Below, in pieces: positions 1 through 9,842 of a DNA stretch of 64,000 nucleotides; positions within the stretch are counted from its first letter, which is position 1, and each line of letters opens with the position of its first letter. Position numbers and translations under genes: made by a program. The notes beneath the pieces were generated by a model, which made no database searches, was not told the origin of the DNA, and saw only the letters and a program-made list of their open reading frames with translations. Origin of the DNA: Ascaris suum (lineage: Eukaryota; Nematoda; Chromadorea; Rhabditida; Ascarididae); assembly GCA_013433145.1 (NCBI GenBank), contig CM024189.1, forward strand, positions 2,232,001 through 2,296,000, given 5' to 3'.

Positions 1-374
1 AAATTCAACATCGTATCTTTTTACGATTCAACAGCCGTAGAGAAGTACGTTCGAGATCAAATGACTGGTAAAAATAAAATTATTTGCATATATTTAAATT
101 CAGCATTTCTTGCAACAGTTGACGGCACATACGTCGATTCAACACAGTAAAACTATCAGAGACGCAATGAAAACTGACTTTGTAAGTGTTTGCGTGTTGA
201 GCCGAGTACTGAAAGACGAAATAGCAGGAATTAAGAATACAACAAACAAATGACCACCATACAGTATGGCATATGATAATTTCATATATCAGCCTCATGA
301 CTTAATTTATCAACAGGAGTTTTTAAAGTCTCAGCAAATTAGTACAACTTTGCGCATAAATGTCTTAAAACTTT

Positions 375-420
375 AGAACGGATTACGTAGAAATTTTCTT
401 TGGAGGATTGTTAGAGGCGA
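375..420 (+). repeat. direct repeat copy A
   Basis: This block resembles 900-945. Both carry aacggatta, gtagaaatt and tctttggaggattgt in the same order, with a few substitutions, about 525 bp apart on the same strand. The flanks do not match, so this is a short dispersed or duplicated motif and not a long tandem unit. Function unknown. Confidence 0.6.
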
Positions 421-899
421 TTTTTTGAAACACAAAATAGCAGTCCATTGCAAAGATAAAACCACAAAGCTGCTTATGATGAATGCGAAAATAGTGACAT
501 CAAATGTGAGGAATATATTCGTTCAACAATTTAAGTGCTACAGCAAACTTTTCAAAGGATCATAGACGATTCAAACGATCACCTTTACAGTGAAATTCGT
601 AAACGACCAAAACATTTCATTTCGATCGACTCATACTTTCTGTTGGTGCAAGCACAGAAGTGGCATGATATGGGCTTTTATACTCTCGCTCGAAATGCTT
701 TCATACTTCTACCGATCCGATCATTCCTCTAGAGCTTTTGCGAAAGATTCAGCTTTCTCTGTGTGTGCTCTGATGCCGATCACTTATATCATATAATGCA
801 AGATCAGTCGGATGAAATGTATGAAATGCAACACGATTAATGGTATGTAAAAATTTTTCCACTTTTAAGTAATAGAAATTCTTTACGTTCTTTCGGGGG

Positions 900-945
900 T
901 AACGGATTAGGTAGAAATTCTCTTTGGAGGATTGTAAGGGACGAT
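900..945 (+). repeat. direct repeat copy B
   Basis: Second copy of the block at 375-420, same orientation, with the shared core tctttggaggattgt. Confidence 0.6.
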
Positions 946-1339
946 CATATGTTGCGGGGTGTGCCACTGAACTTCGGAAAACTAGCTTCAGTGGTCCACA
1001 GTGTTGAATGTACCGATAGATACGCATACATTCGCACTGAATCGACCTCGCTATAAACCGTTTTGCACAAGTATTTTGCATTAATTACGTTGCAGTTTCC
1101 AGATATTACACCCGCAGATATGGATGCCCACAGATTGCTATTGCTCTCAAGTTTCGGAACTTTCGAGCGTGAAATGCTGGAAACTTTCGCAGACTTCTTA
1201 TTCCAAGAAAAGGCGATGGATGCTCACATGCACTCAATTCCAAACCGCATTTGAAAAAAAACCTCACATACTGTTGATCATACAAGAACTGAAGGGTGCG
1301 TACATTGTCGCTACCCGCGGATCGCTTCATACCGGCTCG

Positions 1340-1790
1340 CTGGAGCCGTAGCATGGCAAAAAGAAGCTAGCCGCTTCAGCGGCGCCAGCGAGGAGCGGAA
1401 ATCGAGGTGCGTCAAGCGGAAATAGCAACTTAAAAACCAGGCGCCTCAATGGAAGTAAGATGGCGTCAGATGCGTTAGAAGAAATTGAAGGCAGAGCTGG
1501 GCCGGGAAACGGAAGTTGCCCGAACCCAAGTCCCCCATTCCTCTGCTGAATCGGACCGGGGAGTAGCCCTGGTCAGGAGCTCAAGGGAGGTACTTGTCGT
1601 CGAAGTTTCCAACTGTGACCGTGCTCCTTTCGTCTATAAAACTGCCTTCCTCCCATATTCGCAATATTGTATTTTCAACCAATTCTTACATCTCGTCCAT
1701 TCGCGTCGCCGATCCTGTGCATATTTTCGGCTGCTTCGACCGAGCGAATTACTGAACGTAAGTTCTTATACTCTTCGATTGAGTTGCAAT
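1340..1790 (+). other. GC-elevated segment, possible old transposon or exon relic
   Basis: This stretch is visibly richer in GC than its surroundings. On the plus strand one frame stays open from about 1351 to 1548 with a basic, Ala/Ser/Gly-rich peptide. A second frame is open from about 1485 to 1808. A TATA-like tataaaa lies near 1637, and a donor-like gtaagtt follows acgaac near 1760. I recognise no family. It could be an LTR or gag remnant or a degenerate exon. Confidence 0.2.
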
Positions 1791-2340
1791 TATGAAGACC
1801 TCTATTAATATGTATTATATAAATGATGTTAAGGTAGAAAGAGATTCGGTTAATTCTGTGCTCCATTCTTGAGGAGCAGACAAACCGGGATGGCCAAAGG
1901 AAGATGGTTTGCATTCAGCAACAAGAAAATATGAGAGGCTATTTGTTCAGACAATTAAGAAAAGGACCTCCACCGATGACCGCCAGATGCGACTATAAAT
2001 ATTGCTCCTGCTGGAGCGATTAAATAAAACGATCTCCATTTCAAATGCATCAAATGATGAGCTGTTTCTTTTCTCATCAATTGCATCGCCAATATTAGGA
2101 AAAACTGCAAACTTTTCAAATGCCTAAGCGGTAAAGAATATAACGACATTAGAAAACTGAAAATGAGAGAAAGTGCAAACAAGATGGTCGGAATAACAAG
2201 AACGCGACTGCGAAGTGGTTAGTGGAACCGGCAAAAGTGAATAAAATTATTTTCATTAAGCGAAACGAATTGCACGCATCATTCCGAAAATGTCAACAAC
2301 AAACGTTGACGGTCGTATGCGGCGTAGGCAAAATGCACAG

Positions 2341-2467
2341 ATACATACATACACACACATACACACACATACACACGTGCACACACTACACACAAATGCA
2401 CACATACACATACACACAAATACACACGCATACACACATGCACATACACACAGATACACACACACAG
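2341..2467. repeat. CA-rich microsatellite
   Basis: Imperfect (ACACAT)/(CA)n array broken by single substitutions. The His/Thr-rich and Cys/Val-rich peptides it yields in several frames are artefacts of the repeat. Confidence 0.95.
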
Positions 2468-2469
2468 AG

Positions 2470-5450
2470 TTCAACTTTGATATTGCACATTTATGCAGAT
2501 GTGCCAATTCTGTCATAATGAAGTCAGTCTTTCATTTCATCGTTAGGAGCATTCTTTACTCGAAAATATGAAATATAAGACCAATATGGCCTTTCTTGTC
2601 GAACGTCCTGCTATACGAAATGAAGGTACAATATTTTATCACTAAAGTACAAAATATTTTTACGATCGTGATCGATGCTGTTTTTTAAAAAAATTCTGTA
2701 CAACATGAGTTGTCAGAGAAGAGTGTTTTCGTTGCAAAAAGTTGAATTGTTTTCTAAATGCAACGTCAAAAATTGTTTTGGACGTTTCCGCTTTTCAGGA
2801 AACAATTCTCGAAATATTTGTTGTTGATAAGAGAATACAAGAATACGCTATATCAAAAAAAAAGCCGAACGGTTAGGCTTTTATCATAGGAATATCGCTT
2901 ATAGTTAAGATTGATATGAGACGCCAAGAGTGAAAGTTAGCGGAATTAGCATCAAGGTTGATTTGCTCATGATTCATAGCGTCAGTGAAACTAGTGGGGT
3001 CAAGTCAATGAAAAGGATGTATGGAACTGGGATTAGTCTCCTCGCCCTCCCCCCTTCCCCCACCCTTCTCTTGATGCTGCTGAGGAGTGAACAACTGTTT
3101 CGTAGCCACTGCAGTTCAAGCTATCCAAGCCTCGCTCCTCGCCTACGCCCGATTTCTAATTCCATCTTTCCCGTAACCTCGCAGTTCAAGCAACAGTGTA
3201 CCGTCCTAGCTGATTCGGTGCGTTCTTTCACCTCAGCGAATTTGATCAGATATTTCGCAGCCTCTACACAACAACGTACGTACATTACACAGACCACCTA
3301 GGTCTCCTTCCATACCTCGGCACCGCCGTCATCTCGCGCCAAGACTTCAATTTTTCAGCAATGCTTACTGTGCTTGTCTCAATCATACCACTCGTATAGC
3401 ACTCGTTCGTCATCCCCCCTCTCTCCCCTCGCCTCCCTCCCCCCCCCCCCCAACCCCAAAAAAATGAGGCGTGGAGCGCGTTCTGCAAACCTTGCATTTC
3501 GGTGGACTTGAGCCTCGCATGTGTCGTTAAGCGATCACTAAATGTTATAGAATGTTCTCCACTTTTCGGGCACATTTTTCACGAGAATTTCATGCCATCT
3601 TGAAAGTCTAAAACCGCAATCGATTCCCCCACTTCTTCCATCTCCCCTACCTGCAAGGAAGTGTTCATTTCCAAATATCTTGTGGATAGATCATGTAATG
3701 TTTATAACCGGCGGATTGGAGCTAAATTTATTTTACTTCTGCTTCCTAGTAGTTTGTTTTACTTGAATAAGAGCTGTAGTGGAAGTAAGTTCATGCAGGC
3801 GTATTGCAAAGGATGCAAAAGAGCCTCTTCTCTATGCTTCTGCCAGAGGTCCTTCAGACGTACTTCTTTGCCAAAAAATACTTTTCAGAAAGCTGAACTG
3901 AGTACCTTAAAGGCACCTCATGCACAAATGTAATCGACTCGAATATTTGTTACCCGCCAAGCGTTCTCGAATACCCTTTTCAGAAGGGAAAAAAAATTCT
4001 TTTAAGTGATCAGTGATTTTCAATTTACTTCCTAACGCAGAGAACAAACATTCATTGAAACGAGTTTAAAACTCTATCAGACTTATAGAAAGAGACATAT
4101 GCAACAACATTTCCATTACGAAACGTCGAACCTAAGCGAATAATCGGGTAAAAAACCAAAAAGCAGTGGCATTCTTTGGCCTTTCAAACGTTTTTTTTTT
4201 TTTGAATGAAGGAGCTTGTTTACCATGAGTTTTGCTGGACGATTTTTACTGTCGAATACCAATTTCAAAATCAATGCAATATAGTTAGTAGTGACTTTTT
4301 AGGCGGGATCTCTTCCAAAACTTTCATGGGAAGTATTAATTGAAACTGATACCCATCGATAAAATCCTACAGTTTTTCCTCGTATTTCGTAACTGTAAGA
4401 CCCTGCTTTCGGAAGCTCAGAAGTATGGCTGCTGCTCTGTGTAGTAGAAGCAAATGTTGAAGTTAACAAAAGATTTCTGGAAATGCCACAAAAGTGGCTC
4501 AGCGCTTTTTGAAGAATTTAAAGCCTTACCCAACTCGATGGGATTGGTATTTAGCTAGCCAAAGCGCTTTCTGCCTCGAAAATTTGGCAGCGATCTGTGA
4601 GCACTTTTTTGAGTTGTGCATAACAACTGTGTAATTTTGCTGCTCAATACAAACGACACATCTGTAGACGATTGGCATTAAAAATCGGACGAAAGTAATG
4701 CAGGTTTTCAAGAAATTGCTTGGTGATGTCTTCTATTCCCTATCGAATTCGCCATTTTTCTCTCACCTCAAAAACCATAGTTGAATTGTTTTTTTTTTTT
4801 CCGCAGGAAAACAATTCTCGACCTAAAGCAAAGAATGAAAACTCTTCGCACAGATGCAGTTCTCGAGCTTTCCCCCTCTCGAAATCGAACTCACATTTAC
4901 CTTTGCTTCCAAGAATCCTCTACTACTAACTATTTCTAGAAAATTTCGGAGGTAGACTTCAATCAGCATGAATTTACTCGCAATTTTTATTTAACTGTTG
5001 GTCGTACATCTCAAAATTTCAAATAAGCGCAGGGGAATTTTGAATAGTGAGATTACAATTGCTTAACCACGTTCTCTTGAGAAACGTGGACTCGCAAGAA
5101 AAAATCCGGTTGTTTGAAAGGCGAAGAGGAATCGGATTTTGACCCGCTTTTATCGGTGAGAATTTTTGGTCGAAGCGATCCTTGGCAAATATCTTTACCG
5201 CCATCTTCAATCTATGTATGCATTGAGTTTTATATGATTAAGCCAGGAACCGTCCATCGATGCCTTAATGGAACTGATGAAGATTCCGTTCGATAACCGC
5301 TTTCTTCCATCTCCTAACCTTTCCCTAACCTACCCACCACTAAGAAATATGCTTCAAAATTTCTGATCACATCTGTTGTGATTCGCGCAACTGCATAAGT
5401 GGTTGCACGATGCCACTTTCTTCCGAATTTTGCTTCAAGTATTTTCGCAA
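2470..5450. other. intergenic or intronic, no confident gene
   Basis: Mostly AT-rich. It contains two pyrimidine tracts (about 3041-3070 and 3413-3462, the second with a run of about 14 C) and an ATG-initiated minus-strand frame near 5019-5204 without supporting splice or poly(A) signals. No recognised protein motif. Confidence 0.35.
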
Positions 5451-5456
5451 ATTTAC

Positions 5457-5603
5457 CTCGCAAAAACGTATTGCAGCGATATCGTGTCCATGGGCATTAA
5501 TTTGTGCCTGCTCCCCTTTTGATACATTCAAACGGTGGACTAATGAATCCAATTTCGGGAGTACATTGTGTGTTAACCTCATTACTCCATATTTTGCGCT
5601 AAT
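5457..5603 (-). CDS. candidate internal exon, unknown protein
   Basis: Open minus-strand frame bounded by a strong acceptor (ACTTCAG before 5603) and a good donor (GAG|GTAAAT at 5457/5456). It is 147 nt, phase 0 at both ends, 49 codons. The peptide is predicted helical and hydrophilic, including LPKLDSLVHRLNVSKGEQAQ, and resembles coiled-coil or helical-repeat proteins only in general. I could not attach neighbouring exons with confidence. The candidate exons at 6457-6795 are on the same strand and could belong to the same gene. No family recognised. Confidence 0.4.
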
Positions 5604-6456
5604 CTGAAGTGAAATTACAGAAAATTTGGAAAGAACTTGTAAACGTTTTAAGATGAGAAAATTTTGCATGAGTCTTGCGTCGATCGGATTAAAAAAATTT
5701 ATGCAGGCAACTGAGTTAAGTGAAATGCAGAGTTACTAGTTCAGCTATTTATTTCGTTGCTGAAACGGATAGTCTAGTTGAACAGAATGCAAAAGCACAT
5801 ACAGTGCCAGATCTCGCATTCTTCACCATCTTTTCTCCCCAACGGCTTCTTTCAGCGATCACGTCTTTTTTCACAATCGCTCTTAGTGAATTTAATTTCG
5901 ATTGGTGACTTTAATGTGTGCAGAGAACTTTCATTTATGGAGACCAAAATTGCGTTAAACACTACTACTTAGATGAATTAGAAACAATTCCGCGGAATGT
6001 ACTTGTTTTGCGAGGATCAATGTTCTGAGATGAAAAAACATCTGCACTTCGCATTTTATAACACGCTTTTCACAAAAATACGAATGACCGTAAAAATACT
6101 GGAAATAGTCGGTGTTGTTTTGAGTTCAAGCTAAGAGTCAGATCCACTTTTCGATGTTCACATTAATTCCTTGAAGCGAATTTCCCAGGTAACATTCCAC
6201 TCGAAACTTAATCCATTCGTCTTAATTTTATTACACTCTCTTTCATCTTAGGTCAACGAGGTTTAACATTTAAAAACCCATAAGCTATTTTTTTTTCAGC
6301 TTTCATTCTCAAGTAGCACAGTTCATCAAACAATTACGCCTAATTGCAAATGCCTAAAAATATAGAGCAGCCACAAGTTGTGCATTCAAATTGCCTTGTT
6401 AAACGTTCAGCACACATAGATGTATCCTCTCAAGGGTTGCACACGAGCTTGTGTTT

Positions 6457-6657
6457 CTAAGATGGAGAAGTGTGAACGTATTTTGAAGCAATCATAAAAT
6501 TATATTTCTTAGGAAAGACGTTGTGATGTGAAAGCAACGTCATATGATGGGAGAACCGGTGAAAATACAATTCCTTCTTCGCTTTCACGTCGGCGCTGAA
6601 AACCGGATCTCTCGGCGAAATTTTATCTAACAAAACCTTCTCGTTAGGCACTGAAAC
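6457..6657 (-). CDS. candidate terminal exon, unknown protein
   Basis: An acceptor TTTTTTTTCTAG directly precedes 6657. The frame then stays open for 66 codons to a TAG at 6459-6457. The peptide begins VSVPNEKVLLDKISPRDPVF and is charged and globular-looking. A 56-bp intron, a typical nematode size, separates it from the exon at 6714-6795, and the phases agree (0/0). No AATAAA lies close to the stop, so the exon could instead splice out earlier, for example at the GTCTTT or GTGAAA sites. Function unknown. Confidence 0.35.
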   Translation of the reverse strand, partial: VSVPNEKVLLDKISPRDPVFSADVKAKKELYFHRFSHHMTLLSHHNVFPKKYNFMIASKYVHTSPS

Positions 6658-6713
6658 CTAGAAAAAAAATGCTCACCACAATCGATTCAACATATCAGTT
6701 GCGTTGCGTTTAC

Positions 6714-6795
6714 GAGAAATTTTCTTCCGTAACATATTGAAGCAGGGGTTTTTATTGGTGGAGGTGAAGGAAGAACAAATGTTCTAGTCGAACAA
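6714..6795 (-). CDS. candidate exon upstream of 6457-6657
   Basis: 82 nt between acceptor GTATCCTCAG (before 6795) and donor CTC|GTAAAC (after 6714), leaving in phase 0 to match the next exon. It encodes a Pro/Ser/Thr-rich stretch with LPSPPPIKTPAS. It is too short to identify. Its support is the paired splice sites and the phase match. Confidence 0.3.
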
Positions 6796-7939
6796 CTGAG
6801 GATACAGCAAGGATGTACTACGTATGGCGAAAAATATGCCGCAAACCAAAACTTATATGTTAGAATTTTCTTTGAAGTGAGAGCATAGTGTGACACAAAT
6901 TCAGGAAATACCAGGGAAAATTTTTAATCTCAACATTTCCACCCAGTGGATTTTATCCGGCTCTTTCCCTTTATCTACTGAATATTGATCCACAAATGGC
7001 AATGACATATTCATTTCGATTATATAGCAGGAATACTTTTCGAAAAGTTATAGTTGTTAGATGTAAATCGTTACGATGCTTATTGCATCCAATGTCTAGC
7101 AGCATTTAGCGGAGAAAGAAAATGAATTTTGTGAGATGTTCGTTAAATGAGAACGCAAAAGAAATGTTTTTGAAGTTCCAAGCAGGTGGCTCGTAATTTT
7201 CAGGTTGGATGCACTTATGTTTATGGCTAATCTGCAATAGTGATTGTAGCAGTGAATGTTTAGGTGCGTGACACATAGTAAAGATCATTAGATAACAGAT
7301 CACTCACATAGATAACACATTCAGGCGAAGGCGCATCAAAGAGAAAAGATTTATTACTTCAAGGGAACATAGAACAAATTTTCCACATTTTCTGAGGGCA
7401 AATAACAGCTTTAACAATATGCGAGAAATACAATAAAACTGCTCAAATATTCGAAATTTTCTCAATTTATTCGATAAAAATACTCTATAAGATGTTCTTA
7501 AATTTTATTACTTGCTGAAACTATGCTGAGCTTAGCTGAGAATGGATTTGTTAAAGGATCTGAAATGATGAATTCATGAATTTTCATTGCGGGCCGCTGC
7601 ATTGATGGAGAAACTATTCAACGACTCCACAACGAACCTACCTATATGTCCTACTTGATGTGCTGATTAGCCGGGGGCATATAAGCAATTCTTTAAGTAA
7701 CACATGAAAAACATAAGCATTCAGGTGAAAAATATTTTAATTGCGAGTTGCTTGGTGTTCGCTGTTTCCACAATCTATGCAATAAGCGAATAAACGATAT
7801 CAACCACACTTCTTATTTATCTATTTAGCACAGCAACCGTTTAGAGTATGATTGCGTTCAATTAACGTACAATTCAGATTGATCAAATAGTTGCCGAACG
7901 AATAGTCTTGGCATTCGAAAAATTCCCCTCGCAGATCTC

Positions 7940-8335
7940 TCAGAAGATCCTCGTGGTCAAGAGCTTGGGAACCGTGAAGTTTAGAACTGCGAATACCAAT
8001 AGAAAAAAATTCCTTTCTTTCCGGAGGCCATTAGAGTTTGCTACCCGCCAATTTGGTGGACTTCTCAACTCAAGAGCTTCTCTGCATCGTTCGAAGGCCT
8101 CTGACTTAGAAAGCCCACGAAGTTCAAGAGAACCAAGAACTGCTGGGTGTCGAGGGATCGTCTGAAGTTCGACGCCGCCATTGTCATCCCTATTTATGTG
8201 TAGAAAAAGAGCCGACCGATCACCTACCACAAAGACAAGCGGAATGTGCAATCTGCTGAAAGCGTATAAAAATTCCGCAAAATTTTCTCTTATCTCATTT
8301 GAAGCCTGCTTTGTGCATAGTACACATAATGCCAT
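7940..8335 (-). CDS. open frame, hypothetical protein
   Basis: An uninterrupted 131-codon frame on the minus strand with locally raised GC. The predicted protein is soluble-looking and includes IPLVFVVGDRSALFLHINRD and a charged helix around ELRGLSKSEAFERCREALEL. A donor-like CGG|GTAGCA occurs inside it. At this base composition a frame of this length can arise by chance in 64 kb. No family recognised, and no poly(A) signal seen near its end. Confidence 0.3.
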   Translation of the reverse strand: MALCVLCTKQASNEIRENFAEFLYAFSRLHIPLVFVVGDRSALFLHINRDDNGGVELQTIPRHPAVLGSLELRGLSKSEAFERCREALELRSPPNWRVANSNGLRKERNFFLLVFAVLNFTVPKLLTTRIF

Positions 8336-9138
8336 TATGCTGCAATATGGACTACACGTCGAATTTCAAGTTCTTGGATTTGTTTTGCAAATACTGACGG
8401 TGTAACTGACATCGATTTTTTTCAGGTGCAAGTATCGCGTTTCAGTAATTGCTACTTCCTATTTTTTCAAGAACACTTTTGACGAGAATTAGACCAGGGT
8501 GGGTGATTTTGGAATGCAGAAATTTTTTTTTTTGCGCTATCTTGAAGCCAATGGCCGGAATTTTCTTGCAGTAGACCGGTAATAAAATTCTTGCGGACTA
8601 ATCAGTGCTCTCAAAGTACTGAAAAGGTTTAGTTCGACATGTCATCACTGGTTCGAAACGAAGTCGGACAAGTTCAATAACTCCAAGGAATCCTAATTTG
8701 CATAAAGCTTTATTTGTAACTTCAGCCATTATTCAAACGATTCCGTGCGCTTTTCTCAAATTTCTATTTTCATAGCGCAATATGGTAACATTTCACCCGT
8801 GCTCGTATTCATATGTGTGTGTGTTTGTTTCTATTTGTCCGCTTGTTATAAACCGGTAGCTTTTAAATCTAAGTTTACAAGATTTTTTGTGCGTTATTTA
8901 AGTCATAGGATGATCCTCTAGACCATTTTCGTGTCAGCTTGCCCATTCCAAAAGAAATCATCGAGATTGAATGATGCAAACGATCTGCGTGCATTTCATC
9001 CTAGTTCAATTTTCATTTTTCATAAAACGCGCCGATTGAAAACGACCTTTTCTTCCGAATATTTGCATAATCGATCGAATCAACTGTATATGGAAGAATG
9101 TTTTTAATATTTTTTTTAATGGTTATAAAGATAGTTGA

Positions 9139-9471
9139 TCCACAAAGCGGATTACGAATGAGCCTATCCTATTAGTACTTTTTGCAAAAAAAAAAAAAGC
9201 TCACTTCGGCAGGTCTCATTCAAGCAAAGATTCACTAGTTACGCTAGAAAAACATGTGACCGTTGATCGCCTAGAGGTAACAAGCCACGAGACGATGGAA
9301 TTTGTAAGAAAACAATGGCATAAAGCGTTTAAAGAAATTTACTACAATCGGCTTTGCCTAATCAGCATGATGAAAAAGATTGACCACTTTTACATGGGGC
9401 AATTTTATGATGCGATCATCGCTTGGTCTTCACTTGGTCAGTGCTTCAATATTGTCGCAAAACTTGCATAA
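9139..9471 (+). CDS. candidate terminal coding exon convergent with channel gene
   Basis: The plus strand is open for 110 codons after a TGA at 9136-9138, ending with TAA at 9469-9471. The part from about 9200 on is protein-like and charged, with KQWHKAFKEIYYNRLCLISM and a Tyr/Phe-rich C-terminus. A possible acceptor, TTCGGCAG, precedes 9211. The stop lies about 250 bp from the stop of the minus-strand channel gene, so the two would be convergent. No canonical AATAAA follows, only AATAGAAA. It could instead be chance coding on the antisense of 3' UTR. Confidence 0.35.
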   Translation, partial: STKRITNEPILLVLFAKKKKAHFGRSHSSKDSLVTLEKHVTVDRLEVTSHETMEFVRKQWHKAFKEIYYNRLCLISMMKKIDHFYMGQFYDAIIAWSSLGQCFNIVAKLA

Positions 9472-9719
9472 CCATGCTGCAATAGAAATTTCATGAATAG
9501 CAAAGTAAATGTGTGCATGCATCCGAAGGAGCTTTGACTTCGGTCTTTTAGTCTTCTCGGAAAGGCAATGCTGGAAAACGATAAGAAAAGTTTTTTTTTT
9601 CCAACTATCCGACTGCTCCATAAATTATCGCTTGGCTTAATATAATGCTTTGTTAACAAGCAAACTATCTGCATCTATAATCCAGTATCTGGCAGTACCT
9701 GTAAACCTTTACCTTAGCT

Positions 9720-9842
9720 TCAGCAAAACACTGCTTCCAGTACAACAAACGAAACGGAGATCACAGCGACGCAAATTCGATCCGCAATCACCAATTTTTT
9801 GCAAATGTCGTCTAGCTGTCCTTGTAAGATCGCATCTTGTCG
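9720..9842 (-). CDS. channel gene last exon: MA helix and TM4, stop
   Basis: 123 nt from acceptor TTATTTTCAG, entering in phase 0, to TGA at 9722-9720. It encodes an amphipathic pre-M4 helix (LQGQLDDICKKLVIADRICV), in which the ADRI..V pattern matches the family D-R signature before TM4. A hydrophobic TM4 follows, ending EAVFC. The protein ends right after TM4, as is usual. Confidence 0.82.
   Translation of the reverse strand, partial: RQDAILQGQLDDICKKLVIADRICVAVISVSFVVLEAVFC

Larger units (their letters stand above)
1..1300. other. left edge, no confident gene
   Basis: AT-rich sequence with only short open frames on either strand and no convincing exon with matching splice sites. The one structured signal is the pair of similar blocks near 375-420 and 900-945, listed separately. 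Confidence 0.4.

Noticed and set aside
2222..2571. Overlapping His/Thr-rich and Cys/Val-rich open frames
   Set aside because: Products of the CA microsatellite in different frames.
2930..3301. 123-codon plus-strand frame
   Set aside because: Crosses a pyrimidine tract, is Ser/Leu-rich without motif, and has no splice or poly(A) support.
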